NCBI RefSeq assembly: GCF_017309185.1
Contig: NZ_JAEKJZ010000003.1
Span: 248,001-312,000 of the forward strand
DNA length: 64,000 bases
Reading direction: 5' to 3'
From: Roseibium aggregatum
GTDB lineage: Bacteria; Pseudomonadota; Alphaproteobacteria; Rhizobiales; Stappiaceae
Both the position numbers and the translations under genes were made by a program. Each line of letters opens with the position of its first letter. Position 1 is the first letter of the stretch. This document shows positions 52,037 through 61,148 of this stretch, one piece after another. The notes beneath the pieces are model-generated. The model saw nothing but the letters and a program-made list of their open reading frames with translations. It did not search any database and was not told the origin of the DNA.

Positions 52037-54187
52037 TTGCACAACGATATTCTTTCAGAAATAACTCAAGAAGCTAACTTAAGTAGATCCTCCGACGCGG
52101 GACGGGAGCTGGTGTCGTTCTTGGATCCAGAACTCACCATAGGGGAATTGCTTGCAATAAATTTTCAAGACGCTCAAGTCTTGGTGCATGATTATGCCCG
52201 TCAGAAGGTGAGAGGCCTACCTCACGGTTCGTTTCTCGTGGCTAGTCGGATGAGCTTGGACCCTTCCGCTATTATCCCCGCCGAGGACGAAGAGGCGGCT
52301 TTGGTGCTTCTCCGAATTGTAGGCGACTACCAATTACCAAACGCCCGCCTGATGGAGGACTATCGGTTCCAAGCCGGTATGCGCGCGACAGACAGTGAGG
52401 AGACCTGGGATCACCCAAATCGGGTGGATGAATGGACCAAAAACAATTTATCCTACGGGGGGTATAAATGCCGAGTCCTTGGCACCTTTCGGATGAAAGA
52501 AGCGGAAAACGGAGTTTACAAGTTTTCGTTCGGAGCCGACCTCGTCAACTACTACTCTGGGCGAGGTATGAAGGTTTACAAGCCGGTCGGAAAGCTCTTG
52601 TCCAACATAGTGAATTTTCAAAAGACAGTGGGAACAAGTGAATTTGGAGAAGCTGGGCGTCTTCGCATTGGGCGTGTGAGGTTTGCGGCAAGTGAGATAG
52701 GGGTTGACGAAGCTTTGGATAACGTTCCGGTCGAAGTCGATCCCACTGACTTTGTATCTCGACGTACATTTTATGGCGGGATGAGTAGAGGCGGTAAATC
52801 AAACGCTATGAAGATCACTGCAAAGGCTGTGTATCTTCTGCGTGCGAGGTCAAACTCAGCGAGAGTTGGGCAACTGATTTTTGATCCAAACGGGGAATAC
52901 GCTAACGCGAATATTCAAGATGGCGGCTCCATCCGGTCTGTCTATGAAGAGATTTCTGGTTTGCAATACGCAGACGAGATTGCGACATATGGTTTGAATG
53001 CTCACCCAAATGATCCTCAGCGCAAGATAGTAAAGATCAATTTTTACGGTGCTACGCCCACAAATTGGGGCGACTCCGCGGTTGTCAGAACTGCGCTCGA
53101 TCAACTTTTTGTTGGCAAACAAATAATTGCGACCTCACTTGGTGAAGCCGGAGAAAAATATATTCTAGCATTTCGTGATGCGAACATTGTTGTGCCAGAT
53201 GACCTTTCCAGCCGAGGTGATCAAACCCGTCTTAAGAGAGAGGTGCAAGTTTACCGCGGGATACTTCATGCCGCGGGATTTGATGCGCCTAACCAGACAG
53301 CGAATATCAGAGGTTTATTTAGTCGTGATCTTCGCGAAGCCATGCAGAACAACCGATGTGACGGCGACAAACAGACCAATATCGCTGCGGCTGGCGCCAT
53401 CCTTGAGGACGATACTGTATCTTGGGGAGATTTTGTGGATGCTCTTCGTGGATTGCTGTTATTCATGGAAGAGAGAGACAGTGGTTGGAGTGACTTCGAT
53501 AGGACTTACAGGGACGGCCATAACGGTCGACCTTGGGATCGGGGAACGTTAAATAATCTTCTGCAGATTTTTAGGTATCCAAACGGTGTCCGAAGTTTCA
53601 TGAGCTTGACAAGGCTGCATTCTGCCAGCTCAGCAGTAGATTACGCGCAGGAAGTAGTGAACGACCTGCGCCTTGGGAAACTGGTGATATTTGATCAATC
53701 GACCGGAGATCCTGATCAAAACGTTGCTGCGGCAGAAAGAATTTTGTGGGCAATATTCAATCGCCAAAAAGCTGACTTCGTGGATCCGTCGGTTGACTCT
53801 GACGGACAGATCGTACCGCCTCCTCCTGTGATGGTTTATCTTGAGGAAGCGCACAACTTGCTACCCGCCGGCGGTGGGAAAGATGAGCTTCGTACTATTT
53901 GGGCAAGAACCGCTAAAGAAGGTTCGAAGTACCGGATAGGAATGGTTTTGGCTACACAAGAACCATCCTCTGTAATGCCAGCGATTTTGAAGAATACAGA
54001 CAATTGGTTTGTGGCGCACTTGAATAATACGGATGAAGTTCGATCGTTGTCAAAATTCTACGATTTTGAGGATTATGCTCATCAGATAAAAAGTATTTCA
54101 GATCCTGGTTTTGTTCGAATGCGGACGCTATCTAATCCTTTTACTATTCCAGTCCAAATCGATCTCTTTCAGGCGAGGTCTAACTGA
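52037..54187 (+). CDS. herA: HerA-family hexameric ATPase/translocase
   Basis: This 716-aa protein of the HerA/FtsK superfamily has an N-terminal HAS-barrel-like region, Walker A GGMSRGGKSN at about 247-256, and Walker B PVMVYLEEAHNLLP at about 597-610 with catalytic Glu. It ends with the sensor/Arg-finger region KYRIGMVLATQEPSSVMPAI. HerA pumps double-stranded DNA and partners NurA nuclease in DNA-end resection; HerA relatives also act with nucleases in bacterial anti-phage systems. The start is the TTG at 52037 after GGGGGG, with no ATG nearby in frame. Codon use is AT-rich (AGA, ATA), unlike the flanks, suggesting transfer. nurA follows after 5 bp. Confidence 0.9.
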   Translation: MHNDILSEITQEANLSRSSDAGRELVSFLDPELTIGELLAINFQDAQVLVHDYARQKVRGLPHGSFLVASRMSLDPSAIIPAEDEEAALVLLRIVGDYQLPNARLMEDYRFQAGMRATDSEETWDHPNRVDEWTKNNLSYGGYKCRVLGTFRMKEAENGVYKFSFGADLVNYYSGRGMKVYKPVGKLLSNIVNFQKTVGTSEFGEAGRLRIGRVRFAASEIGVDEALDNVPVEVDPTDFVSRRTFYGGMSRGGKSNAMKITAKAVYLLRARSNSARVGQLIFDPNGEYANANIQDGGSIRSVYEEISGLQYADEIATYGLNAHPNDPQRKIVKINFYGATPTNWGDSAVVRTALDQLFVGKQIIATSLGEAGEKYILAFRDANIVVPDDLSSRGDQTRLKREVQVYRGILHAAGFDAPNQTANIRGLFSRDLREAMQNNRCDGDKQTNIAAAGAILEDDTVSWGDFVDALRGLLLFMEERDSGWSDFDRTYRDGHNGRPWDRGTLNNLLQIFRYPNGVRSFMSLTRLHSASSAVDYAQEVVNDLRLGKLVIFDQSTGDPDQNVAAAERILWAIFNRQKADFVDPSVDSDGQIVPPPPVMVYLEEAHNLLPAGGGKDELRTIWARTAKEGSKYRIGMVLATQEPSSVMPAILKNTDNWFVAHLNNTDEVRSLSKFYDFEDYAHQIKSISDPGFVRMRTLSNPFTIPVQIDLFQARSN

Positions 54188-54192
54188 TCGCA

Positions 54193-55176
54193 ATGCCGTA
54201 CGAAAATCAGCGTGCTTCCGGAGAATCTTTGATTGCGCTGCAACAAAGTGCAATTTTTCAGGAATTTGCGGGTAAGATTAGAGCGCCTGAAACAGTCGCC
54301 GTTGATCCTCTCCGACCTACAGACATTCCTCGGCCGGCTTCCGAAATCAATCGCATTGTTGCTATCGATGGTTCACTTGTGACTGAAACACTTCGGGATG
54401 GCTTTCCTGGCGCAGAGGCGAGTCTCGTTCAGTTGGCTTTGGTCTATGTCGATCTTAGGAAGCTAAAAACTGAACCCGCGGCAAAGATAATTCCGCCTCG
54501 TGCGTTCAACACAATGGATACCGCCCACACACTTCAAACTGTGCTTCCGGGTAGGAATGTTGTGCGAGAGGATGGACTTTCTCCGCGAGATTACTTTCGT
54601 GTTTCAGTTTTCGAGGCATTGCAGGGCAAAGTTGTTGCTCAGGGACATGAAACCCTGTTGGAGACCTACGAAAGCCTTGTCTCCGGTAGGGATACACCGT
54701 TTAAGTGCCCCGCCTGCGGGAACGAAATAATACCAACCGTGGGTAGGAGCAACTGCCGTTGTGGTGCTGAAGTATTGAGCACGGACCAGCTAAGGTTTCA
54801 TGAGCGGTTCAACGAAACCGGTCCAAATGGTGAACCTCACGGTGAAGTCATGAGGTTCTTGGAAATTGTTCTCCTTGTAAACGTCCTTCGATATTTTCTA
54901 ACTTCGGAGTCTGCAGTTCGCGTTCTGCCGGATATTGCATTTGTTCTTGATGGTCCGCTAGCTGCTTTCGGGCAATATGCGTCGTTGGCACCTTACGTCA
55001 AAGCCGAATTACGACGCATTCACGAAGAGTCTATCAAAAGAACTGGCCGTGGATTGCTGATATTCTCACTAATAAAGACCGGGCAATTTGTCGAACATTT
55101 TGAGCGAATAGACTTTGATCGTGAAAAAGGGCCCGACAGTTTTTTTCCTCGCAGAGTGCGCTTCTCCCAAGTATAA
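54193..55176 (+). CDS. nurA: NurA-domain nuclease, N-terminal part (frame interrupted)
   Basis: This 327-aa frame has NurA motifs: catalytic Asp59 in NRIVAIDGSLV, Asp253 in FVLDGPLAAFG and the GLLIFSLIKTGQFVEHF strand. A four-Cys zinc ribbon is inserted at 172-190 (CPACGN, CRCG), which is not part of minimal NurA. The frame ends prematurely. After DSFF at the T7 run (55140-55146) it reads PRRVRFSQV-stop, while the -1 frame continues as LLPSIKYIHRNIVY into the conserved NurA C-terminus (55251-55508). Full length would be about 438 aa. It lies 5 bp after herA. It is either a frameshift mutation, a programmed or slippage-based frameshift, or an assembly error in a homopolymer. Confidence 0.85.
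   Translation: MPYENQRASGESLIALQQSAIFQEFAGKIRAPETVAVDPLRPTDIPRPASEINRIVAIDGSLVTETLRDGFPGAEASLVQLALVYVDLRKLKTEPAAKIIPPRAFNTMDTAHTLQTVLPGRNVVREDGLSPRDYFRVSVFEALQGKVVAQGHETLLETYESLVSGRDTPFKCPACGNEIIPTVGRSNCRCGAEVLSTDQLRFHERFNETGPNGEPHGEVMRFLEIVLLVNVLRYFLTSESAVRVLPDIAFVLDGPLAAFGQYASLAPYVKAELRRIHEESIKRTGRGLLIFSLIKTGQFVEHFERIDFDREKGPDSFFPRRVRFSQV
55140..55146 (+). other. T7 slippery run, probable frameshift point in nurA
   Basis: Seven T residues in the phase T TTT TTT relative to the nurA frame. Reading the tract with one extra T, or slipping -1 on it, joins the nurA N-terminal frame to the open -1 frame that encodes the rest of the NurA fold. An AAAAAGGG run lies just upstream (55124-55131) and could act as an internal Shine-Dalgarno-like stimulator. 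Confidence 0.6.
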
Positions 55177-55250
55177 AATATATTCATAGAAATATTGTTT
55201 ACCGGCCAGATGATGCAAAGGAATGGGGGAAAGCAACATATTTTGGCAGA

Positions 55251-55508
55251 ATGGTACTTTACAAAAGTAAGACTGGGCAAAAGATGGTTGTAAACACGGC
55301 GATTACAACAGAAGAGGCGGATGATTTATCTAATGTCTCATTGGGTGCGTACCCAAGACTTGGTGATGTCCTCACTATTGTAGATAGGTTATCCACTTAC
55401 CTGTTTGAAGGAGGTTTTGTCCCAATTGTTCGGGCACACTCTCACGCTGCAATTCCATTGAAACTTGGTGGTGAAATATTGAAGAACCTCTTTGACGAAG
55501 ATGTTTGA
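55251..55508 (+). CDS. NurA C-terminal segment in the -1 frame
   Basis: From the ATG at 55251 this reads as an 85-aa protein, but the same frame is open back to 55125. It encodes LLPSIKYIHRNIVY and KEWGKATYFGRM before the ATG, which look like native NurA sequence. The segment contains YPRLGDVLTIVDRL and PIVRAHSHAAIPLKLGGE; the RAH...AI element is the conserved C-terminal active-site block of NurA. I therefore treat it as the missing end of nurA rather than a separate gene. Internal initiation at 55251 to give a small subunit is a less likely alternative. The stop overlaps the methyltransferase start by 8 bp. Confidence 0.7.
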   Translation: MVLYKSKTGQKMVVNTAITTEEADDLSNVSLGAYPRLGDVLTIVDRLSTYLFEGGFVPIVRAHSHAAIPLKLGGEILKNLFDEDV

Positions 55509-56646
55509 CGGGGAAGTAGATACTTGGCGCATTGGAACGCCAGAAGGTCGATGGGCAGGCTTTGGGCCTTACTACGCGATGTTTCCGGTCAATTTCGCAC
55601 GTTATATCATTTCAGAATACAGCAATTTAGGTGAAACTGTAATTGATCCGTTTTGTGGGCGCGGAACGACCAACTATGTTTCTCAAGTCCTAGGCAGAAA
55701 TTCATATGGATGTGAATTGAATCCTGTCGGTTGGTTATACGCAAAGACAAAGGTAAGTCCGGCACGACAGCTAGGGCGCGTATTGCGGCGAATAGACGAG
55801 GTGTCAGCTTCGCAAACAGGAGGAGATCGCGATCCAGTCAATGAGTTTCAGGATTGGGCGTGGTGTCCAGAAGTTCTTGGATTCATCAATAGTGCAAGAC
55901 GAAACTTGGATTGGAGAACCTCGGTCGTTGATCGAACGGTAGCTTCTCTGATGTTGGTTTATCTCCATGCCAAGCTGGGAGGTGGTCTTTCCAACCAGAT
56001 GCGACAAAGCAAGTCCATGGCACCGGACTATGCGGTCCGTTGGTGGAAAGAGAGAAAAATGCGCCCACCATTCGTTGATCCAAGTAAATTCTTAAAATCT
56101 CGCGCAGAGTGGCGATATGCTAAGGGTTTCAGCGCGGCACATGGGCGCAGTCGCTTGTACTTTGGAGACGCAAGAGTCGGTCTTGAACGCTACAATTGCG
56201 AACTGGCGTCTTTGATACTTACGTCACCACCTTACCTGGGCATCACCAACTATCAATATGATAACTGGATTCGTTTATGGGCGCTCGGGGGACCAGAACT
56301 CCCCGAATGGAATCAAAAATATCGATACGCAAACAAAGAAACCTATGACGCTCTCATCAACGATGTATTTGGTGCTCTTGCCCTCAAATCCCGAGCAGAT
56401 GCAGTAATCGTCGTTCGGACTGACGCACGTAAATTCACATTGGAAACTACCGCATACTCAATGGACCGCGTCTGGCCACACCATCAATTGTTTGGGCGTA
56501 AGTCGAAAGCAAGCAAGCCTACGCAAACATCTCTTTTTGGCGATAAATCGGAAAAGCCAGGAGAAATTGACTTGATTGCAATTCCTCAAGGAAAGGAACC
56601 GCCTAGAGGGTTTATTGACGTGGCCACATGTGCAGTAATCTCGTAG
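55501..56646 (+). CDS. SAM-dependent DNA methyltransferase (N4-cytosine/N6-adenine type)
   Basis: This 381-aa enzyme has motif I TVIDPFCGRGTTNYVSQVLG at about 46-65 for SAM binding and motif IV LTSPPYLGITNYQYDNW at about 240-256. The TSPPY form is typical of amino-methyltransferases acting on DNA. About 190 residues lie between the motifs and may hold the target-recognition region. The ATG at 55501 overlaps the nurA C-terminal frame by 8 bp; an in-frame TTG lies 9 nt earlier. No restriction endonuclease gene is adjacent, so HerA-NurA may be the DNA-degrading partner and methylation the self-marking step. That pairing is inference. Confidence 0.85.
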   Translation: MFDGEVDTWRIGTPEGRWAGFGPYYAMFPVNFARYIISEYSNLGETVIDPFCGRGTTNYVSQVLGRNSYGCELNPVGWLYAKTKVSPARQLGRVLRRIDEVSASQTGGDRDPVNEFQDWAWCPEVLGFINSARRNLDWRTSVVDRTVASLMLVYLHAKLGGGLSNQMRQSKSMAPDYAVRWWKERKMRPPFVDPSKFLKSRAEWRYAKGFSAAHGRSRLYFGDARVGLERYNCELASLILTSPPYLGITNYQYDNWIRLWALGGPELPEWNQKYRYANKETYDALINDVFGALALKSRADAVIVVRTDARKFTLETTAYSMDRVWPHHQLFGRKSKASKPTQTSLFGDKSEKPGEIDLIAIPQGKEPPRGFIDVATCAVIS

Positions 56647-56929
56647 GGAATGAGTGAAATGCTTCTCCTGTACGGACATCACCTCGGTCCGTAATTGCCA
56701 TTTTATTTCAAAGAGCGGGCTATCCAATGAACGTCCAAAAGCACGGGTGAATGAAAGCCGCCAATCCAATTTACCTCGCCCTCACAATCTCCACTGTCCA
56801 TGGCCTATCTCCTCATTTCGCTGCGCCCAGTCTCAGACCCGATGTAGAGATTGAACTGGCCGCGCGAAAGCTTCTAGAGGCTGGAGCAGGTCTCATTGCA
56901 TGTTCGACGAAGAAGGGAACTCGTCCCCC
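56647..56929. other. Right edge of the island, no gene seen
   Basis: About 280 bp between the methyltransferase stop and the convergent DUF3604 stop. It begins with a 7-bp hairpin. Composition returns to GC-rich from about 56820. I found no tRNA, integrase remnant or direct repeat matching the left edge. Confidence 0.5.
56671..56693 (+). terminator. Probable terminator after the methyltransferase gene
   Basis: TACGGAC (56671-56677) pairs with GTCCGTA (56687-56693) across a 9-nt loop and is followed by AATTGCCATTTTATTT. It lies 25 nt beyond the methyltransferase stop. Confidence 0.6.
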
Positions 56930-59251
56930 TCACCGAAACACATAAACCGGGCTCGTCCAGGCGCGGGTGCCGTCTTCGAGGGTGACGCGGATGTAGAGCG
57001 GGTTGTCTTTTTCCGCTTCGATGGCGAGCTTGCGGGTGAAGCGCATCGACGTTGCGGCGTTTTCGTCCGGCAAGCGGTAGAGCTTGAAGAAGCGCGGCAG
57101 CTCGCCGGAGTCGTCGAAGATCGTGTCGTCGTAGCCGATATCGGCGATGTCGATTTCGGTGGTGACCAGCGGGGTTTCGATGGCGAGCGTGCCGGCGCTC
57201 GGGTCGGCGAGGGTCAGGTCCGCGCCGCCGGAATTGCCGGTGGTGAGCGCCTTCCATTTCACCTCGCTGTCGCTGACGAGATCAAGCGTTTTGTCGCGGT
57301 TCAGGAAGTTGACCGGGACCGCCTGCCGGATCGTGTTGCCGGAGAGCTTCGCACCGCCGTCCCAGATCACTTCGCGGAAGCGGCCGCGATATTCCGCACC
57401 TTCCCAGTGCAGCCGGATGCGGGCGCCAAGGTCGGCTTCGGCGTAGGGGCGGACGGTCTCAAGGAGATCGAGGCCGTTGAAGATGTCGACCCGCTCGATG
57501 GCGCAGGCGGCGTCCACGGCAACGGAAAGCTCCGCGCCGCCCTCGGCCAGGCGGACGATGTCGCCCATCATGGCGGTCTTGCCGGTATGGGACAGGGCCC
57601 CGCCGAGCGCCGGGTCGTCATGGTAGATCTCCGCTTCCGCTTCGAAGGTGGCGGTCACGTCGAGGACGACGCGGCCGGTCGGGCCGCCGGTGGTGCCGTA
57701 GTGGCGGCGCTTGCGCATGCAGTCGAGGAGGGCGGGGCGGGAGAGCTCCGCGGCGTTGAAGCAGGTGAGGCCGCCGATGGCGCCGAACTTGCCGGCGCCC
57801 GGATAGCTGGCGCCCGGGCGTCCCTTGTGGCCGTCGGAATTGCAGACGACGCCGACCCGGTAGCCGAGCTTGAAGGCGTCGTGCAGCAGCCACTCGAAGG
57901 TGCCCCAGGAGGAATGCACCTCGACCGACTTCTCGAAGCGGCCGTCATGGGCCACCCGGATATCGGCGTAGCGCCCGCCGCAATGGGCGTAGCAGACGAC
58001 ATCGTCCTCGCCGTTCTTGGCGAAGGCCTCGAAGAGCTCCGCCGCCGTGAAGCAGTCGGTTCCGGCGGTCGTCTGGTCCTCGATCAGCGCATGGGACGAG
58101 CGGCGGATCGTGCGCCCCTCCACGGGAAAGAACACGTTGCGGTCGCCGCCGAGCGCCGTGTTGCCGGACCATTCGTAGCCGGGCATCGCCACGAAGCTGC
58201 CCGTCGCGTCGAATTCCGCGGTGATGCGGTTGAGCTCGCCCCAGAAGGCGTCGGTGATCTGGAAGTCGTTGCCCTGGTGGCCGCAGGCGTCCATCCAGGC
58301 GAGATCGCGGGCGAAGGCGAAATAGTCCCAGGCGCTGCCGGTGCCGATGGTCTCCTCGGACTGGCCGTGCATGTCCGCCCAGAAATGGACCAGCTCCAGG
58401 TCCTCGACGATCAGCGGGTTGGTCTTCGCCACAAGGGTTCCGTCCTCGCTCCGGACCGTCACCGACACCTTGCCGGGCGTGGCGACGACAAGCCCGGGGA
58501 GGGTGAAGGACCGGTCGCCCGGTGTCAGTTCCACGCTTGCCGGCAGGCCCTCGATGGCGCCGTCGGCCTCCAGCAGAAAGCGTGCCGCGCAGCGGTCGGA
58601 GGGGTTGCCCCATTTGTCCTCGCCCTTGAGCTTCAGGGCGAAGCTCTCGCCCGGGCGCCGGAGCGAGGGCAGGGCGGCGACATAGCGCTCCGGTTCGCCC
58701 GGCACGATGGAAATCATCGGCTGGACCGGCAGCGGCTGGAAGTTGAAGGTCGCGATCGGGTCGACGAGGATGCGGAACTCGAAGGTCTTTTCACAGAAGG
58801 TCTGGAGCCGCATGCCCGGCCCGCCATGGTCGGTCACGCCGAAGCGGATGGTGAGCGTGTCGCCTTCCTGCAGGAATCCCTTCACCACCTTGATCCAGAG
58901 CGTGCGGTCCCACGGGCGGACGTTGCCCTTCGGGTCCCAGCGCAGCTGCAGGACGGCGCCGTTGGAGGCCTCGACCGTGCAGTAATTGGGGCCAGCGGGA
59001 TCGTCGAACTGCGGATTGCTCTGGTCGGAGGCGAAGCGGAAGACGATGCGCAGGCTGCCGCTGTCGTCGATGCCGAACTTGCCGGCCGTATAGACCAGCG
59101 TGAAGGACGCATGGGAGCCGGCTTCGAACCCGCCTTTCGGGGAAATCTCGGCGTGTCCCAGAAGTGCTGGATCGATCGCGTGGCGGATCACACCGCTGTC
59201 CATCGCTTCCCAGGGCCGGTCGGCGGCGGAGGTCGAGAGGTTTTCAGTCAT
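56930..59251 (-). CDS. DUF3604-family protein
   Basis: This 773-aa protein of the DUF3604 family is PHP-like in its metal-ligand pattern: FWADMHGQSEETIGTG at about 285-300, GHQGNDFQITD, MPGYEWSGNTALGGDRNVFF, VCYAHCGGRYADIR and VCNSDGHKGRPG. The many His and Asp residues suggest a divalent-metal hydrolase. The N-terminal 280 residues are beta-rich, possibly Ig-like. The start is the ATG at 59249-59251, with AGAAAGA upstream; a TTG start 21 nt earlier is possible. It has no signal peptide. It follows the TRAP genes on the same strand (57 bp), so it probably processes the TRAP substrate in the cytoplasm. Confidence 0.87.
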   Translation of the reverse strand: MTENLSTSAADRPWEAMDSGVIRHAIDPALLGHAEISPKGGFEAGSHASFTLVYTAGKFGIDDSGSLRIVFRFASDQSNPQFDDPAGPNYCTVEASNGAVLQLRWDPKGNVRPWDRTLWIKVVKGFLQEGDTLTIRFGVTDHGGPGMRLQTFCEKTFEFRILVDPIATFNFQPLPVQPMISIVPGEPERYVAALPSLRRPGESFALKLKGEDKWGNPSDRCAARFLLEADGAIEGLPASVELTPGDRSFTLPGLVVATPGKVSVTVRSEDGTLVAKTNPLIVEDLELVHFWADMHGQSEETIGTGSAWDYFAFARDLAWMDACGHQGNDFQITDAFWGELNRITAEFDATGSFVAMPGYEWSGNTALGGDRNVFFPVEGRTIRRSSHALIEDQTTAGTDCFTAAELFEAFAKNGEDDVVCYAHCGGRYADIRVAHDGRFEKSVEVHSSWGTFEWLLHDAFKLGYRVGVVCNSDGHKGRPGASYPGAGKFGAIGGLTCFNAAELSRPALLDCMRKRRHYGTTGGPTGRVVLDVTATFEAEAEIYHDDPALGGALSHTGKTAMMGDIVRLAEGGAELSVAVDAACAIERVDIFNGLDLLETVRPYAEADLGARIRLHWEGAEYRGRFREVIWDGGAKLSGNTIRQAVPVNFLNRDKTLDLVSDSEVKWKALTTGNSGGADLTLADPSAGTLAIETPLVTTEIDIADIGYDDTIFDDSGELPRFFKLYRLPDENAATSMRFTRKLAIEAEKDNPLYIRVTLEDGTRAWTSPVYVFR

Positions 59252-59308
59252 GACAATCTTTCTTGCAGTCAAGGGGCGGAGGCGGATGCGCCCGCGAAGG
59301 GGACGCGC

Positions 59309-60580
59309 CTAGCCGACGAGGCGAACGAGCGTCAGGGAGAGCGGCGCGATATAGGTGATGAGCAGAAGGTCGACGATCAGGACCAGGATGTAGGGCCAGA
59401 TCGCGGCGACCACCCTCTCGATGGAGACCTTGGTGATCGCCGAGGCGATGAAGAGATCGACACCGAGCGGCGGCGTCACGGTGCCGATGGAGAGGTTGAC
59501 CGAAACGATGATGCCGAACAGCACCGGATCGATGCCGAAACTCATGGCCGCGGGGTAAAGGATGGAGGTGAAGATCACGATGGCCGCCGCCGCGTTCATC
59601 AGGCAGCCGACGATCAGCAGGAAGACGTTGACCAGGAGAAGGTAGACGATGGGCCCGCCGGCGAACTCCGCCATATGCGCGGAAATGCTCTGCGGCACCT
59701 GGTTGATGGTGATCAGCCAGGCGAAGACCCCGGCCGCGTTCATGATGAACATCACCACCGCCGACGACAGCACCGCCTTGTAGAAGGCACGCCACAGCGA
59801 GGCCAGCGTCAGCTCGCGGTAGAAGGCGCCGACGAGGATGCCGTAGAGCACCGCGACGATGGCGGCCTCCGTCGGCGTGAACACGCCGCCATAGATGCCC
59901 GACAGGATGATCACCGGCATCAGAAGCGGCAGGAAGGCCTGCTTGAAGCTTGCCCAGATCTCCTGGCCACCCTGAAACGCGGTCTTCTCGACCTCCTGTT
60001 TCGACGTCAGGAAACGGTTCAGGAGCAGAAGGGAAACACAGATCAGGATGCCGGGCACCATGCCGGCCAGGAACAGGTCGGAAATGGAAACCCCGGTGAC
60101 GACGCCGTAAAGGATCAGGAGGATCGAGGGCGGGATGATCATGCCGGTGACGCCGGCCGCCGCGATGGTCGCCGCCGTGTACTCCGGGCGATAGCCCTTT
60201 TCTTCCATCGGCTGGTTCATCACTCCGCCGATGGCGGCGACGGTGGCCGCGTTGGAGCCGGAAAGCGCGGCGAAGAAGGACGACGACAGGATCGCCACCG
60301 CCGCGAGCCCGCCGGTCATGTGGCTGACCAGGGACGAGGCGAAGCCGACGAGCCGCCGCGACATGCCGCCGGTGGACATGATTTCGCCGGCGAGGATAAA
60401 GAAGGGAATGGCGAGCAGCGGAAAGGAATTGTTCGTCGCGAGCATGCGCTGGGCGATGATTTCCATGCTGATCCCGCTCAGCCACAGCCCGAACACGCTC
60501 GACAGGCCGAGCGAAACGGCGATCGGCACCCGGAGCAGCATCAGAAGGACAAGGGAACCGAAGAGGGCGGCGGTTGTCAT
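59309..60580 (-). CDS. dctM: TRAP transporter large permease (DctM)
   Basis: This 423-aa membrane protein has about 12 helices and typical DctM blocks: IPFFILAGEIMSTGGMSRRL, ALSGSNAATVAAIGGVMNQP and GMIIPPSILLILYGVVTGVS, with GIIVSVNLSIGTVTPPLGVD near the C-terminus. It is the sodium-coupled transport subunit. It lies between dctQ (36 bp) and the DUF3604 gene. Confidence 0.93.
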   Translation of the reverse strand: MTTAALFGSLVLLMLLRVPIAVSLGLSSVFGLWLSGISMEIIAQRMLATNNSFPLLAIPFFILAGEIMSTGGMSRRLVGFASSLVSHMTGGLAAVAILSSSFFAALSGSNAATVAAIGGVMNQPMEEKGYRPEYTAATIAAAGVTGMIIPPSILLILYGVVTGVSISDLFLAGMVPGILICVSLLLLNRFLTSKQEVEKTAFQGGQEIWASFKQAFLPLLMPVIILSGIYGGVFTPTEAAIVAVLYGILVGAFYRELTLASLWRAFYKAVLSSAVVMFIMNAAGVFAWLITINQVPQSISAHMAEFAGGPIVYLLLVNVFLLIVGCLMNAAAAIVIFTSILYPAAMSFGIDPVLFGIIVSVNLSIGTVTPPLGVDLFIASAITKVSIERVVAAIWPYILVLIVDLLLITYIAPLSLTLVRLVG

Positions 60581-60616
60581 GGGCGATGATCCTGGCGAAG
60601 GCTGGACGGAAAAGAC

Positions 60617-61117
60617 TTAGTGATCGTCGGCGAGAAGCTGATCGGCCGGCAGTCGCCACTGCCTGGCCAGCAGTTCGGCGGCATAGATCAGAAGGAAGGC
60701 CATGCCCGCGGGGATCGCCCCGTAGACCCAGGCCATGGACACCTCCAGCGCCGGTGAGATCTGCGCCTGGACGCGCAGGGTGAGCAGCAGGCCGCTGCGG
60801 AACAGCACGGCGAAGAACAGCACGCAGGCCAGCGTGGCTAGGATGAGCGCCGAGCGCTTGAGGACCGGCGGCAGGTGGGCGACCAGAATGCCGATGGCGG
60901 CGTGCATGTTGCGGCGGAAGGCGATCGCCGAGCCCAGGAAAATCATCCAGATGAAGAGATAGCGGATCAGTTCGTCCGGAAAGGCGAGCGAACTTTCGAT
61001 CACGTAGCGAAACACCACGGTGGCGATGCCGAGGACGAACATCGCGACGAAGGCGATGACGCACACCACCGCCAGGGCAAGCTCGGAAAGGTCGAGAAGG
61101 TTTCTTACGGCTTTCAT
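60617..61117 (-). CDS. dctQ: TRAP transporter small permease (DctQ)
   Basis: This 166-aa protein has four helices. The DctQ signature region SSLAFPDELIRYLFIWMIFL at about 41-60 is followed by GSAIAFRRNMHAAIGILVAH. It pairs with DctM. It lies 31 bp after dctP. No intervening hairpin was noticed here, unlike the ABC and TTT operons in the window. Confidence 0.92.
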   Translation of the reverse strand: MKAVRNLLDLSELALAVVCVIAFVAMFVLGIATVVFRYVIESSLAFPDELIRYLFIWMIFLGSAIAFRRNMHAAIGILVAHLPPVLKRSALILATLACVLFFAVLFRSGLLLTLRVQAQISPALEVSMAWVYGAIPAGMAFLLIYAAELLARQWRLPADQLLADDH

Positions 61118-61148
61118 CGTGCTGCTCCTGGCGGCTTCCGGTGCTTGC

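Noticed and set aside
51787-52044. 85-codon minus-strand frame left of herA
   Set aside because: Lys/Arg-rich translation of AT-rich DNA, overlaps the herA start, no convincing ribosome-binding site.
51640-56930. Integrative element with tRNA target, integrase or att repeats
   Set aside because: I found no tRNA gene, integrase or matching direct repeats at the island edges, so only a composition-based island is claimed.
56900-60589. Very long plus-strand open frame (over 1200 codons)
   Set aside because: It is antisense to DUF3604 and dctM, which have clear family motifs. The translation is His/Asp/Gly/Arg-rich without domains, the usual shadow of GC-rich codon bias.
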